Shown piece after piece: positions 1 through 8,016 of a stretch of 64,000 nucleotides of DNA. The stretch's first letter is position 1. Each line of letters begins with the position of its first letter. The position numbers were made by a program, and so were the translations under genes. The stretch is taken from contig NZ_CALRUC010000003.1 of the NCBI RefSeq assembly GCF_943371255.1, forward strand, positions 13,396 through 77,395, given 5' to 3'. This DNA is from Ferrovibrio terrae_B. GTDB taxonomy: Bacteria > Pseudomonadota > Alphaproteobacteria > Ferrovibrionales > Ferrovibrionaceae. A model generated the notes under the pieces. It had not been told where the DNA came from, did not search any database, and saw nothing but the letters and a program-made list of their open reading frames with translations.

Positions 1-495
1 GATCTTTTCCATTTCACGAATGTGATCCGGAACGCGGGAGCCAACCAGGATATCCAGATCGAGGAACGAGACCATTCGGGACTCGCGTGCAAGAAGCGCA
101 GTCAGAAATGCGTTCTCATCCTCCATCCCCGTCTGCGGCACCGGCTGCAGCTCGCCTGCTGTCGCGGAGAGAATATCCGAGACGGCATCGACCAGCAGAC
201 CGTAGAAACCAGCCGCGGCCTCAACCACAATCACAACATGCGTGGCGGTCGGCGAACTGCGCTCGGCTCCAAGCCGGATGCGCAGATCATAGATCGGCAC
301 CACCTGGCCCCGCAGATTGATGACACCCCGAACCGCAGGCGGGCAATTCGGCAGCGGATTTTCCACTGTCCAGCCGCGGATTTCGCGGACGGCCAGAATA
401 TCGATGCCATATTCTTGGCCGGCAGCCGCGAAAGTGAGATACTCCCGCTCGGCATGACTAAGCATGCCACCGTCAGAAGCGACAACCGCGCCCAT
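1..495 (-). CDS. cheW: CheW chemotaxis coupling protein (C-terminus beyond left edge)
   Basis: Translating the minus strand from the ATG at 495 gives an open frame of 165 codons to the window edge, so the C-terminus is missing. The protein shows the CheW pattern: an N-terminal strand (YLTFAAAGQEYGIDI), the VREI segment, then GVINLRGQVVPIYDLRIRLG, and later FYGLLVDAVSDIL. CheW links chemoreceptors to the CheA kinase in the cytoplasmic receptor array. Its ATG overlaps the TGA of the upstream chemoreceptor in the sequence TGATG, indicating translational coupling. Further chemotaxis genes probably lie to the left of the window (inference). Confidence 0.93.
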   Translation of the reverse strand, partial: MGAVVASDGGMLSHAEREYLTFAAAGQEYGIDILAVREIRGWTVENPLPNCPPAVRGVINLRGQVVPIYDLRIRLGAERSSPTATHVVIVVEAAAGFYGLLVDAVSDILSATAGELQPVPQTGMEDENAFLTALLARESRMVSFLDLDILVGSRVPDHIREMEKI

Positions 496-2345
496 CAGAA
501 TTGCTCCCACGTGCTGTCCTGCGGCTTGACCGCAGCATTGCCATTGGTGGCTGCCACTTTAATCACTTTGGCCATCTTCTGGGCCGGACGCTTGTCGACC
601 GATTTTTGCGGCAACCGGGTAACTGTGGCAGAAGTACTGCGCTGCACGGAACCTGCTTCAGCACTCTGGCCGTCGATCTTGTAGCGCTGCACAAGCTCAG
701 CCAGTTCCTGCGCCTGGCTGGAAAGCGACTGCGCCGAGGCGGAGGTCTCTTCAACCAGAGCGCCATTGCGCTGGGTCATCTCGTCCATACTGCCGACCGC
801 CGTGTTGATCTGCTCCAGGCCAGTCGACTGCTCACGGCTGGCCGCCGCAATTTCAGCCACGATGTCAGACACCTTCTTAATCGCGCCGACAATCTCGGTC
901 AGCGAGCCCCCAGCCTGATTGACCAGGGCGGCGCCGGTCTTGACCTGCGTATTGGAGGCCTGAATCAGCGCCTTGATGTCCTTGGATGCATTGGCGGAAC
1001 GCTGTGCCAGCGCGCGGACTTCCTGGGCGACGACAGCAAAGCCCTTGCCGGCTTCGCCGGCGCGGGCAGCTTCCACCGAAGCATTGAGCGCCAGCAGGTT
1101 GGTCTGGAAGGCGATCTCGTCGATCAGACCGATGATATCGCTGATCTTCTGCGCGCTTTCCTCGATCCGCGTCACTGCAACAACCGCGTCCTGCACCACA
1201 GAACCGCCCTTTTCCGCCGTGTCGCGCGCCACAGTGGCGAGCTGATTGGCGGCCTGGGCATTGTCGGCATTCTGCTTCACGGTCATCGTCACTTCATGCA
1301 TCGATGCGGCGGTCTCTTCGATGCTTGCGGCCTGAGATTCAGTCCGGCTGGCCAGATCCTGGCTGCCCGTAGAGATTTCGTTTGAAGCAGCGGCGATGGT
1401 GTTGGATGCTTCACGGATGCTGCTGATGATCGTGGTCATGGCATCGACCAGATCGTTGACACCCGCGCAGAGCGAGCGAATTTCGCCAGTCTTGCCGTCG
1501 AGGTCGATCCTCTGGGTCAGATCGTTGGCCTTGGTCGCGTCGACCACGTCCTGAACCTGCTGCACCGCAAGCTGAGTCATCTGTGCCAGACGGGTCTGCG
1601 CCGTGATGTCGGTGGCATATTTCACCACTTTATACGGCCGGCCATTGGCGTCCATGATCGGATTATAGCTGGCCTGAATCCAGACTTCCTTGCCGCCCTT
1701 GCCAATGCGCTTGTATTGCGCGGCATCATACTCGCCACGACCGAGCTTGGCCCAGAAGTCACGGTATTCGGGGCTCTCGCGCAACGCCGGCTCGACGAAC
1801 AGGCTGTGATGCCGCCCCTTCACCTCATCCAGCGTATAGCCGAGGGTGTTGAGGAAATTTTCGTTGGCATGCAGGATTTTCCCGGTCAGATCGAACTCGA
1901 TCACTGCCTGCGCCTTGCTGATGGCGCTGAGCTGGCCTTCGTAGTTGGCCATCAGCATTTTCTGCTCGGTGATATCGGTGGCGAATTTCACCACTTTATA
2001 GGGCTTGCCGCTGCTGTTGAAGATCGGGTTGTAGCTGGCCTGGATCCAGACTTCCTTGCCACCCTTGCCGATACGCTTGTACTGCGCGGCCTCATATTCG
2101 CCGCGCCCCAGCTTGGCCCAGAAATCGCGATAGTCGGCACTGGCACGATAGGCCGGATCGACGAACATGCTGTGATGCTGGCCCTTCACCTCATCGAGGG
2201 TATAGCCGAGCGCATTCAGAAAATTCTCGTTGGCATGCAGGATTTTCCCGGTCAGATCGAACTCGATCACCGCCTGCGCCTTGTTGATGGCATCGAACTG
2301 GGCCCTCAGATCGCTTGAGCTAGGCCCTTTGGACATTCCGAACAT
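495..2345 (-). CDS. Soluble methyl-accepting chemotaxis protein with two PAS domains
   Basis: 616 aa, with no hydrophobic segment long enough for a membrane helix, so a cytoplasmic receptor. Two near-identical PAS/PAC domains occupy about residues 20-130 and 142-252, each with the FWAKLGRGEY and VWIQASYNP segments. A linker follows, then the MCP signalling domain (about 320-570), whose hairpin tip contains EIAFQTNLLALNASVEAARA. The C-terminus is TWEQF, matching the xWxxF pentapeptide that tethers CheR and CheB. The layout resembles Azospirillum AerC (FAD-binding, redox sensing) and Pseudomonas BdlA; which ligand or cofactor it binds cannot be read from sequence. It is coupled to cheW through TGATG. 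Confidence 0.95.
   Translation of the reverse strand: MFGMSKGPSSSDLRAQFDAINKAQAVIEFDLTGKILHANENFLNALGYTLDEVKGQHHSMFVDPAYRASADYRDFWAKLGRGEYEAAQYKRIGKGGKEVWIQASYNPIFNSSGKPYKVVKFATDITEQKMLMANYEGQLSAISKAQAVIEFDLTGKILHANENFLNTLGYTLDEVKGRHHSLFVEPALRESPEYRDFWAKLGRGEYDAAQYKRIGKGGKEVWIQASYNPIMDANGRPYKVVKYATDITAQTRLAQMTQLAVQQVQDVVDATKANDLTQRIDLDGKTGEIRSLCAGVNDLVDAMTTIISSIREASNTIAAASNEISTGSQDLASRTESQAASIEETAASMHEVTMTVKQNADNAQAANQLATVARDTAEKGGSVVQDAVVAVTRIEESAQKISDIIGLIDEIAFQTNLLALNASVEAARAGEAGKGFAVVAQEVRALAQRSANASKDIKALIQASNTQVKTGAALVNQAGGSLTEIVGAIKKVSDIVAEIAAASREQSTGLEQINTAVGSMDEMTQRNGALVEETSASAQSLSSQAQELAELVQRYKIDGQSAEAGSVQRSTSATVTRLPQKSVDKRPAQKMAKVIKVAATNGNAAVKPQDSTWEQF
1605..2301 (-). repeat. 366-bp-period duplication encoding the two PAS domains
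   Basis: Bases about 1605-1935 and 1971-2301 are highly similar copies offset by exactly 366 bp (122 codons). Blocks such as tttcaccactttata and gcatgcaggattttcccggt occur unchanged in both. This is an in-frame internal duplication within the chemoreceptor gene, recent or kept alike by gene conversion. Confidence 0.9.
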
Positions 2346-2423
2346 TTTCCACCTTTAGGTTTTTGATGCCGGATCCCTCCCGGCCAGGTGGCAGCATCAA
2401 GCCTAAAAATGCCGGTATTTTCG

Positions 2424-2441
2424 AATTACAAACCTGTAATT
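2424..2441. promoter_or_regulatory. Perfect inverted repeat in the 235-nt leader of the chemoreceptor gene
   Basis: AATTACA-AACC-TGTAATT is a perfect 7-bp-arm inverted repeat lying about 79 nt upstream of the chemoreceptor start. On the minus strand it directly abuts a CATAAT hexamer, a possible -10. No convincing -35 is visible, so it is only a candidate operator. The rest of 2346-2580 holds a GC-rich stem (2521-2550) without a T-run and nothing else I recognise. Confidence 0.4.
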
Positions 2442-2580
2442 ATGGCCGGATTACCAGGAATTAACGTTACTATCGAATCACTGCCATTCCCTCGTAGCGG
2501 CCGGTCGAATGCCTACTATAGCGCGTGCCGCCGCCGCGCGGCGGGCGCGCTGAATTAGAGAGGCCGGGTTTGTGCGCTGA

Positions 2581-3465
2581 CTAGGCGTTGTGGGCCTTGG
2601 TGAAGCGCCGCATGCCGAAGGCGAAGACCAGCCCGCCGGCATACATCAGCACGCCGTAAAGGCCGCCGGGTATCGCCAGCGCATCGTCCTGCAGCACAGT
2701 GCTGGCGATCACGATGGCGAGCGTCGCGTTCTGGATCGCGGTCTCGATGCCCAGCGTGACCGACTGCCGCCGCGACAGCTTTGCCAGCCAGGCGACCGCG
2801 AAACCACAGGCCAGCATGACCAGATTGAGCGAGATGGCAAAGCCCGCGAGGCTGCCGAGGTTGTCGCGCAGCAAGGCCCAGTTCTTGGCCACCGCCCCCA
2901 GCACGATCAGGATGAACAGGATGGCCGCCAACCGCGTCGCCCGCGGCTCCCAGCGCTGCGCAGCGGCCGACCAGCGGTGCCGCACCAGCATGCCGAGCCC
3001 GACCGGCACGCCGAGCATCAGGAAAATCTGGCCCATCATCAGGCCGACAGGAACCGTCACGGCCGGAGCACTGCCCTGGGCCGCACCGGCAAAGTGCTGC
3101 ATCGACCAGATCACAATCGGTGGCAGGGTGAAAATCGTTGCCACGCTGGCCACCGCCGTGAAGCTGACCGCCAGCGCCACATCGCCGCGCGCGATATAGG
3201 TGAGCAGGTTGGAAGTGGTGCCGGTCGGGCAGGCCGCCAGGATCATGAAGCCGATGGCGAAAGTCCCGCTCAGGCCGAAGGCCTTGATCAGCAGGAAGCA
3301 GATCACCGGCAACAGCACGAAGTGGCAGAGAACGCCCACCAGCAGGGCACGCGGCTGCCGCACGATGCGGACAAAGTCCGCCAGCGTCAGGCCCAGGCCC
3401 AGCGTGAACATGATGAATGCGAGGATAGCCGGCAGCAGAATGCCGGTAACGATATCGCCGTCCAT
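2581..3465 (-). CDS. Bile acid:sodium symporter (BASS/SBF) family transporter
   Basis: 294 aa, almost entirely hydrophobic, with about nine to ten predicted membrane helices. It carries the family signature in ILAACPTGTTSNLLTYIARGD (about residues 76-96) and a second polar break in helices around ETAIQNATLAIVIAS (about 240-255); crossed broken helices of this kind form the Na+ and substrate sites in BASS proteins. The family imports organic anions such as bile acids, pantoate or keto acids with Na+; the substrate here is unknown. It is divergent from the DMT exporter at 3695 and not obviously part of an operon. Confidence 0.88.
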   Translation of the reverse strand: MDGDIVTGILLPAILAFIMFTLGLGLTLADFVRIVRQPRALLVGVLCHFVLLPVICFLLIKAFGLSGTFAIGFMILAACPTGTTSNLLTYIARGDVALAVSFTAVASVATIFTLPPIVIWSMQHFAGAAQGSAPAVTVPVGLMMGQIFLMLGVPVGLGMLVRHRWSAAAQRWEPRATRLAAILFILIVLGAVAKNWALLRDNLGSLAGFAISLNLVMLACGFAVAWLAKLSRRQSVTLGIETAIQNATLAIVIASTVLQDDALAIPGGLYGVLMYAGGLVFAFGMRRFTKAHNA

Positions 3466-3498
3466 GGCGCTCCCTCCCTGCCGTCTACAGCGGCATTG

Positions 3499-3525
3499 TG
3501 CGGACAGTGTCGCGCACCGTCCGCA
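3499..3525. promoter_or_regulatory. Inverted repeat between the BASS and DMT transporter genes
   Basis: TGCGGAC-N13-GTCCGCA gives perfect 7-bp arms in the 229-nt divergent spacer (3466-3694), 34 nt upstream of the BASS start. It could be an operator for one or both transporter genes. I see no clear sigma70 hexamers around it. Confidence 0.3.
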
Positions 3526-3694
3526 TCACGATACGCGATGCAGGATGCGGTTTCCACGCCTGACCTGGCGCATTGTCTGGGTGCAATCGCAGGGTCGCAA
3601 TGCTTCGGCCGGCACCGTAGCATCACCCGATGCCCCCGCCAGACCGGCATGCCATGCTGCAGTCGAAGCCCAGATATCCAGGATCAGTATCCCG

Positions 3695-4603
3695 ATGACC
3701 GTCGCCGCCGCCGTCCAGCCCCGCCCGCTGATAATCGAACTCCTGCTGCTGGCCACGCTGGCGACGCTGTGGGGTGCCTCCTATACCTTCATCAAGCTGG
3801 GTGTGCAGACCATTCCGCCGGTGACGCTGATCGCGGCCCGCACGGTGATCGCCGGCAGCCTGCTGTTGCTGATCCTGCGCCTGCGCGGGATCAGCCTGCC
3901 GCGCGATGCCGCCACCTGGCGGCATCTGGCGATCCAGGCCTGCATCAATTCGGTGCTGCCCTTCACCCTGATCGCCTGGGCCGAGACCCGTATCGAGGCC
4001 GGCCTGGCGACGATCCTGAATGCCACCACACCGATCTTCGCTTTCCTGATCACCTGGGCGATCACGCGGCATGAAGCGGTCTCGGCCCGCAAGCTGTTTG
4101 GCACCATCATGGGGCTTGGCGGCGTCTGCCTGATTATCGGCGTCGGCGTATTCACCGATCTGGGTAATGATTTGTGGGGCCAGCTGGCCATGCTGCTGGC
4201 CTCGCTGTCCTACGGTGCCGCGGCCATCTACGGCCACAATTTCAAGCATCTCGATTCGATGGTGCCGGCAACCGGATCGCTGCTCTGCGGTGCCGTGATG
4301 ATGGTGCCGCTCAGCCTGATCGTCGATCAGCCCTGGACGCTGCAGCCATCGCAGGCGTCAATGCTGGCACTGATCGGCCTGTCCGTCTTCTCCACCGCGC
4401 TGGCCTTTGTGATCTACTTCCGCCTGGTGCGGACCCTGGGTTCGGTCGGCACCACATCGCAGGCCTATCTGCGCATCCCGATCGGTGTCGGCATCGGCGT
4501 CGTGTTCCTGGGCGAGAGCCTGGCCGGCTCGGCCTGGATCGGCCTGATCTTCGTGATCGTTGGCGTGGCAGCCATGTCGCTGCCGGCACGCAGCAAAGCG
4601 TGA
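3695..4603 (+). CDS. DMT superfamily (EamA) transporter
   Basis: 302 aa from the chosen ATG. The open frame continues upstream to 3200, but that part is antisense to the BASS gene and lacks transporter character, whereas IIELLLLATLATLWGASYTF (first helix, FWGxxF-like) begins right after this start. Ten hydrophobic segments form two EamA repeats (about 10-145 and 155-295), with the typical GxAxFxxYF-like segment in STALAFVIYFRLVRTLG. EamA proteins export metabolites or amino acids across the inner membrane; the substrate is unknown. The Shine-Dalgarno is weak, so the exact start is less certain than the gene. It converges on the PAS_5 gene with only 4 nt between stops. Confidence 0.87.
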   Translation: MTVAAAVQPRPLIIELLLLATLATLWGASYTFIKLGVQTIPPVTLIAARTVIAGSLLLLILRLRGISLPRDAATWRHLAIQACINSVLPFTLIAWAETRIEAGLATILNATTPIFAFLITWAITRHEAVSARKLFGTIMGLGGVCLIIGVGVFTDLGNDLWGQLAMLLASLSYGAAAIYGHNFKHLDSMVPATGSLLCGAVMMVPLSLIVDQPWTLQPSQASMLALIGLSVFSTALAFVIYFRLVRTLGSVGTTSQAYLRIPIGVGIGVVFLGESLAGSAWIGLIFVIVGVAAMSLPARSKA

Positions 4604-4607
4604 CCGT

Positions 4608-5096
4608 TCACGCGGCTTCGGCGGTATCCGACAGGTAAAGCGCGCCGAGAATCTTGGTCACGACACCGCCTTCCATCAGCGGCAGCGCCAGCTTGTCGAC
4701 CTGCAGGTATTCACGGGCCGAGGGGCTGATGCGCGAGGCATAGACCGGTGCGCCGACACGCACCACCTGGCGATACTCATCCAGCGGCTTGTCGCCGATC
4801 CGGCCCGCCGCATCGCTGACCGTCTTGCCCGTCAGGTCGAAACCGAAAATTCCGACCAGTGCCGTACCGTAGAGGCGATAGCGGTATTCATCGTTATCGA
4901 GACAATCGAGCAGCATCAGATGGCCGAACCACGGCCGCAGTTCTTCCAGCGTGAAATCGCTGCGCGGCGGTGCCTGTCGGCTGCCCCGCTTGGCATTCCA
5001 CAGATCGTATAGCGCACGCAGTTTGGGGTGGGTGATGGCGACATCGGTCATGTCGTCATGATAGGTGAAAATCCGGCGTTTGAACTGCATGATCAT
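4608..5096 (-). CDS. PAS_5 family (PF07310-like) PAS-domain protein
   Basis: 162 aa. Essentially a single PAS-like domain of the alphaproteobacterial PAS_5 type: an LRALYDLWNAKRG helix, PPRSDFTLEELRPWFGHLMLLD, then YRYRLYGTALVGIFGFDLTGK and a C-terminal LALPLMEGG segment. These proteins usually occur as stand-alone domains and their ligand and partner are not known. No output domain is present. A second in-frame ATG (MTDVAI) lies 15 codons in. A 17-bp palindrome lies 27 nt upstream of the start and may regulate the gene. Confidence 0.82.
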   Translation of the reverse strand: MIMQFKRRIFTYHDDMTDVAITHPKLRALYDLWNAKRGSRQAPPRSDFTLEELRPWFGHLMLLDCLDNDEYRYRLYGTALVGIFGFDLTGKTVSDAAGRIGDKPLDEYRQVVRVGAPVYASRISPSAREYLQVDKLALPLMEGGVVTKILGALYLSDTAEAA

Positions 5097-5424
5097 CGGA
5101 GCACCTCGGCTGCTCGCTGAATCAGATGCCTGGCATCTGTTCCGGACAGCAGAGCGAAGGATGAACGACTATACCCAGTGGTTTTTCGGTTCGATCACAG
5201 CCTGAGCGCGAAAAATTTGATAACCGTCCGCTCAGCCAGCGAACCTCGGCTTTGAGCCCGTCTGGGGCTTCTGCGGCATCAAAGCCGGAGCCCGGCGCCG
5301 AATCGCCCGTTTTCCGGCCCGCCGCAGGGTAGCCCTGCCGCCCGGAAGCCGTTAAATAACCTGCCTTACCCCTTCAGGCCGCCTGGGCCTTGGGCCTGTC
5401 AACGGCACGGATACGTCCGCAGCA
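5097..5424. other. 328-nt divergent intergenic region
   Basis: Separates the PAS_5 gene (minus) from the ferredoxin reductase gene (plus). It contains the 17-bp palindrome at 5123-5139, an AT-richer patch around 5205-5225 (aaaaatttgataacc) that could hold a promoter, and a small hairpin GCAGGG-TAG-CCCTGC at 5324-5338. I see no open frame with coding character and no recognisable RNA gene. Confidence 0.5.
5123..5139. promoter_or_regulatory. 17-bp palindrome upstream of the PAS_5 gene
   Basis: CAGATGCC-T-GGCATCTG is a perfect palindrome with 8-bp arms and a single central base. Its size and symmetry fit a homodimeric repressor site. It lies 27 nt upstream of the PAS_5 start and about 285 nt upstream of the reductase start. 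The binding protein is unknown. Confidence 0.4.
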
Positions 5425-6462
5425 ATGACCACGCAGAAAACAGATGTCGCCATCATCGGCGCCGGTCCGGTCGGCCTGTTTGCCATTTTCGAATGCGGCA
5501 TGGTGGGCCTGACCTGTCATGTGATCGATGCCCTGGATGCCATCGGTGGCCAGTGCAGCGCGCTGTATCCTGAAAAGCCGATCTACGACATTCCCGGCTT
5601 TCCGCGTATCAGCGGCGCCGGCCTGGTGGAACAGCTGGAGCAGCAGAGCGCACCATTCAAGCCGGTCTATCATCTGGGCCAGTGCGTGGAAAAAATCGAA
5701 CAGCCGCACGGCAATGGCCGCGGCTTCCGGCTGACGACATCGAAAGGCCGCGTGATCGAGGCCGGCGCGGTCATCATCGCCGCCGGCGCCGGCGCCTTCG
5801 GTCCCAATCGTCCGCCACTGGAGAATATCACGGCCTTTGAAGGCCAGCCCGGCGGCAGCGGCGTACATTACCTGGTGCGGCGCGCTGAGGATTTCCGCGC
5901 CCGCAAGATCGTGATTGCCGGCGGCGGCGACAGCGCGGTGGACTGGGCGCTGGCCCTGCATGGTATCGCCAGCCAGATCTGGTTTGTGCATCGGCGCGAC
6001 CAGTTCCGCGCCGCGCCCGACAGCGTCGCCAAGCTGCGCGCCCTCAACGGCCATGGCCTCGATATCGTGGTGCCCTACCAGCTGGATTCACTGGATGGCG
6101 GCAACGGCGTGCTGACCGGGGTGACGGTGAAATCGCTGGTCGGCGACAGCAAGCGGCTGCCCGCCGATGCCCTGCTCGCTTTCTTCGGCCTGAAGAGCGA
6201 TCTCGGCCCCATCGCGCAATGGGGCATTGCACTGGAGCGCCATCATCTGCCCGTCGATCCGGCCACCTGCCAGACTTCGGTGCCCGGCATCTTTGCCATT
6301 GGCGATGTCGCCACCTATCGCGGCAAACTGAAACTGATACTGACCGGCTTCGCCGAGGCCGCATCGGCCGCCCATGCCATCTACCCGCTGCTGCATGGCG
6401 GCCAGCCGCTGCATTTCGAGTATTCGACCTCGAAGGGCACGCCCGGCAATCCCAAAGCCTAG
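5425..6462 (+). CDS. Ferredoxin--NADP+ reductase, thioredoxin-reductase-like type
   Basis: 345 aa. The N-terminal FAD-binding motif is GAGPVGLFA (about residues 12-20), followed by IDALDAIGGQCSALYPEKPIYDIPG; the NADPH-binding motif is GGGDSAVDWALAL (about 167-179); the C-terminal FAD segment is GIFAIGDVATYRGK. The CxxC redox pair of thioredoxin reductase is absent, which is the diagnostic feature of this FNR subgroup (as in Bacillus YumC). It moves electrons between NADPH and ferredoxin or flavodoxin in the cytoplasm. Its TAG stop shares the bases CTAG with the convergent ligase gene. The Shine-Dalgarno is poor. Confidence 0.9.
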   Translation: MTTQKTDVAIIGAGPVGLFAIFECGMVGLTCHVIDALDAIGGQCSALYPEKPIYDIPGFPRISGAGLVEQLEQQSAPFKPVYHLGQCVEKIEQPHGNGRGFRLTTSKGRVIEAGAVIIAAGAGAFGPNRPPLENITAFEGQPGGSGVHYLVRRAEDFRARKIVIAGGGDSAVDWALALHGIASQIWFVHRRDQFRAAPDSVAKLRALNGHGLDIVVPYQLDSLDGGNGVLTGVTVKSLVGDSKRLPADALLAFFGLKSDLGPIAQWGIALERHHLPVDPATCQTSVPGIFAIGDVATYRGKLKLILTGFAEAASAAHAIYPLLHGGQPLHFEYSTSKGTPGNPKA

Positions 6463-8015
6463 ACGATACGACTGGTGCGGTTGCCCCAGTAGCGATCCTT
6501 GATCAGGCGCTTGTAGAGCTTGCCGGTGGCGTGGCGCGGCAGGGCTTCCTCGAAATCGATCGAGCGCGGGCATTTGATGCTGGCCAGATGCTGGCGACAA
6601 AAAGCCAGCAGTTCCTCGGCCAGTGCCGGCCCAGCATCCGCCATGCTGACCGGCTGCACGACGGCTTTCACCTCTTCGCCGAAATCTTCATTGGGCACGC
6701 CGATCACCGCCACATCGGCGACCTTGGGATGCTCGATCAGCACATTTTCGGCTTCCTGCGGATAGATGTTCACGCCGCCGGAAATGATCATGAAAGCCTT
6801 GCGGTCGGTCAGGTAGAGATAGCCTTCCGCATCGAGATAACCGACATCGCCCAGTGTGCTCCAGCCCTTGTCGTTGAAGGCCTGCTGCGTCTTGCCGTCA
6901 TCGTTGTGATAGGTGAAGGGTTGCCCGTTGGCGAAATAAACCAGGCCGGACTCGCCCACGCCCAGTTCCGCACCGCTTTCGTCATCGACGATATGCAGGT
7001 CGCCAATGATGGCGCGGCCGACCGACCCCTTATGCCCCACCCATTCCTGGCTGGTGATGAAAGTCATGCCATTGCCTTCGGAGGCAGCGTAATACTCGAA
7101 CAGCACCGGCCCCCACCAGTCGATCATCTGCTGCTTGGTGGCGGCCGAGACCGGCCCGGCACCGTGGATGGCGACGCGGTGCGAACTGAGGTCATAACGG
7201 CTGCGCACCTCCGGCGGCAGTTTCAGCATGCGCACGAACATGGTCGGCACCCAGTTGCTGTGCGTGACCTTGTATTTTTCGATCAGGCGCAGGGACTCTT
7301 CGGCATCGAAACCCTGCATGATCACCAGCGTGCCGCCGACCTTCGATACCAGCATGCAGTACCGCAAGGGCGCAGCATGGTAGAGCGGCGCCGGCGACAG
7401 ATAGACCATGTCCGGTCCATAGCCATAAAGGCTGTAGCCGTTGTCGACGAAGTAGCTGCGCGCGCCAACGGGGTCGCCATTGATCGGCCGCTTGATGCCC
7501 TTGGGCTTGCCGGTGGTGCCCGATGAATACAGCATGTCGCGGCCCTGCATCTCGTCGGCAATCGGCGTCGCCGGCATGGCCGCCACGGCAGCTTCCCAGC
7601 TGTCATAGCCGTCTGCCGTGCCGCCGATCATGAAGAAGCGCTCGACGCCCTTGCACTGGGCCCGCAACTCCGCCGCCATATCCTGGAAATCGGCAGTAAT
7701 CACCAGCACGCGGGCGCCAGAATCGCTGACGACATAAGCGATCTCAGGCGCACTCAAGCGGGTGCTGATCGGTGTGTAATACAGCCCTGCCCGGTCGGCG
7801 CCGAAGCAGACTTCGAAGAATTCCGGTCGGTTCTCGATCACCAGCGCCATATGGCTGCGATGGCCGAGCCCGAGCTTGCGGAACAGGTGAGCAGCACGGT
7901 TGGAGGCCGCTTCCAGCTGGCCGAAGGTGGTGATCTCTCCTGTTTCCGCGATGACAATTGCCGGCTTGTCGGGCGCCTTCCGGGCATGTTCGGTGATGTA
8001 GACCAAATTCGACAA
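6459..8015 (-). CDS. AMP-dependent acyl-CoA synthetase (fatty-acyl/bile-acid CoA ligase type)
   Basis: 518 aa. Shows the adenylate-forming motifs: YSSGTTGKPKGIKRP (P-loop), YYAASEGNG (A5), GDVGYLDAEGYLYLTDRK (A7-A8) and a C-terminal catalytic lysine in ATGKLYKR. It forms acyl-AMP, then acyl-CoA; the substrate is a carboxylic acid of uncertain size, with a sequence style near bile-acid or carnitine CoA ligases. The start is TTG, preceded at good distance by AGAAGGAAG; the first internal ATG would cut off 55 conserved residues. It begins only 1 nt after the stop of the upstream ligase, so the two are co-transcribed and probably coupled. Confidence 0.88.
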   Translation of the reverse strand: MSNLVYITEHARKAPDKPAIVIAETGEITTFGQLEAASNRAAHLFRKLGLGHRSHMALVIENRPEFFEVCFGADRAGLYYTPISTRLSAPEIAYVVSDSGARVLVITADFQDMAAELRAQCKGVERFFMIGGTADGYDSWEAAVAAMPATPIADEMQGRDMLYSSGTTGKPKGIKRPINGDPVGARSYFVDNGYSLYGYGPDMVYLSPAPLYHAAPLRYCMLVSKVGGTLVIMQGFDAEESLRLIEKYKVTHSNWVPTMFVRMLKLPPEVRSRYDLSSHRVAIHGAGPVSAATKQQMIDWWGPVLFEYYAASEGNGMTFITSQEWVGHKGSVGRAIIGDLHIVDDESGAELGVGESGLVYFANGQPFTYHNDDGKTQQAFNDKGWSTLGDVGYLDAEGYLYLTDRKAFMIISGGVNIYPQEAENVLIEHPKVADVAVIGVPNEDFGEEVKAVVQPVSMADAGPALAEELLAFCRQHLASIKCPRSIDFEEALPRHATGKLYKRLIKDRYWGNRTSRIV

Positions 8016-8016
8016 A

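Noticed and set aside
22..684. 220-codon plus-strand frame at the left edge
   Set aside because: Opposite cheW and the chemoreceptor C-terminus, both clearly coding on the minus strand.
2521..2550. GC-rich stem between the BASS and chemoreceptor genes
   Set aside because: Pairing is strong but imperfect and no T-run follows on the minus strand; not counted as an intrinsic terminator.
3200..3694. N-terminal extension of the DMT transporter frame
   Set aside because: It is antisense to the BASS gene and of low-complexity composition; the transporter's first helix starts just after 3695.
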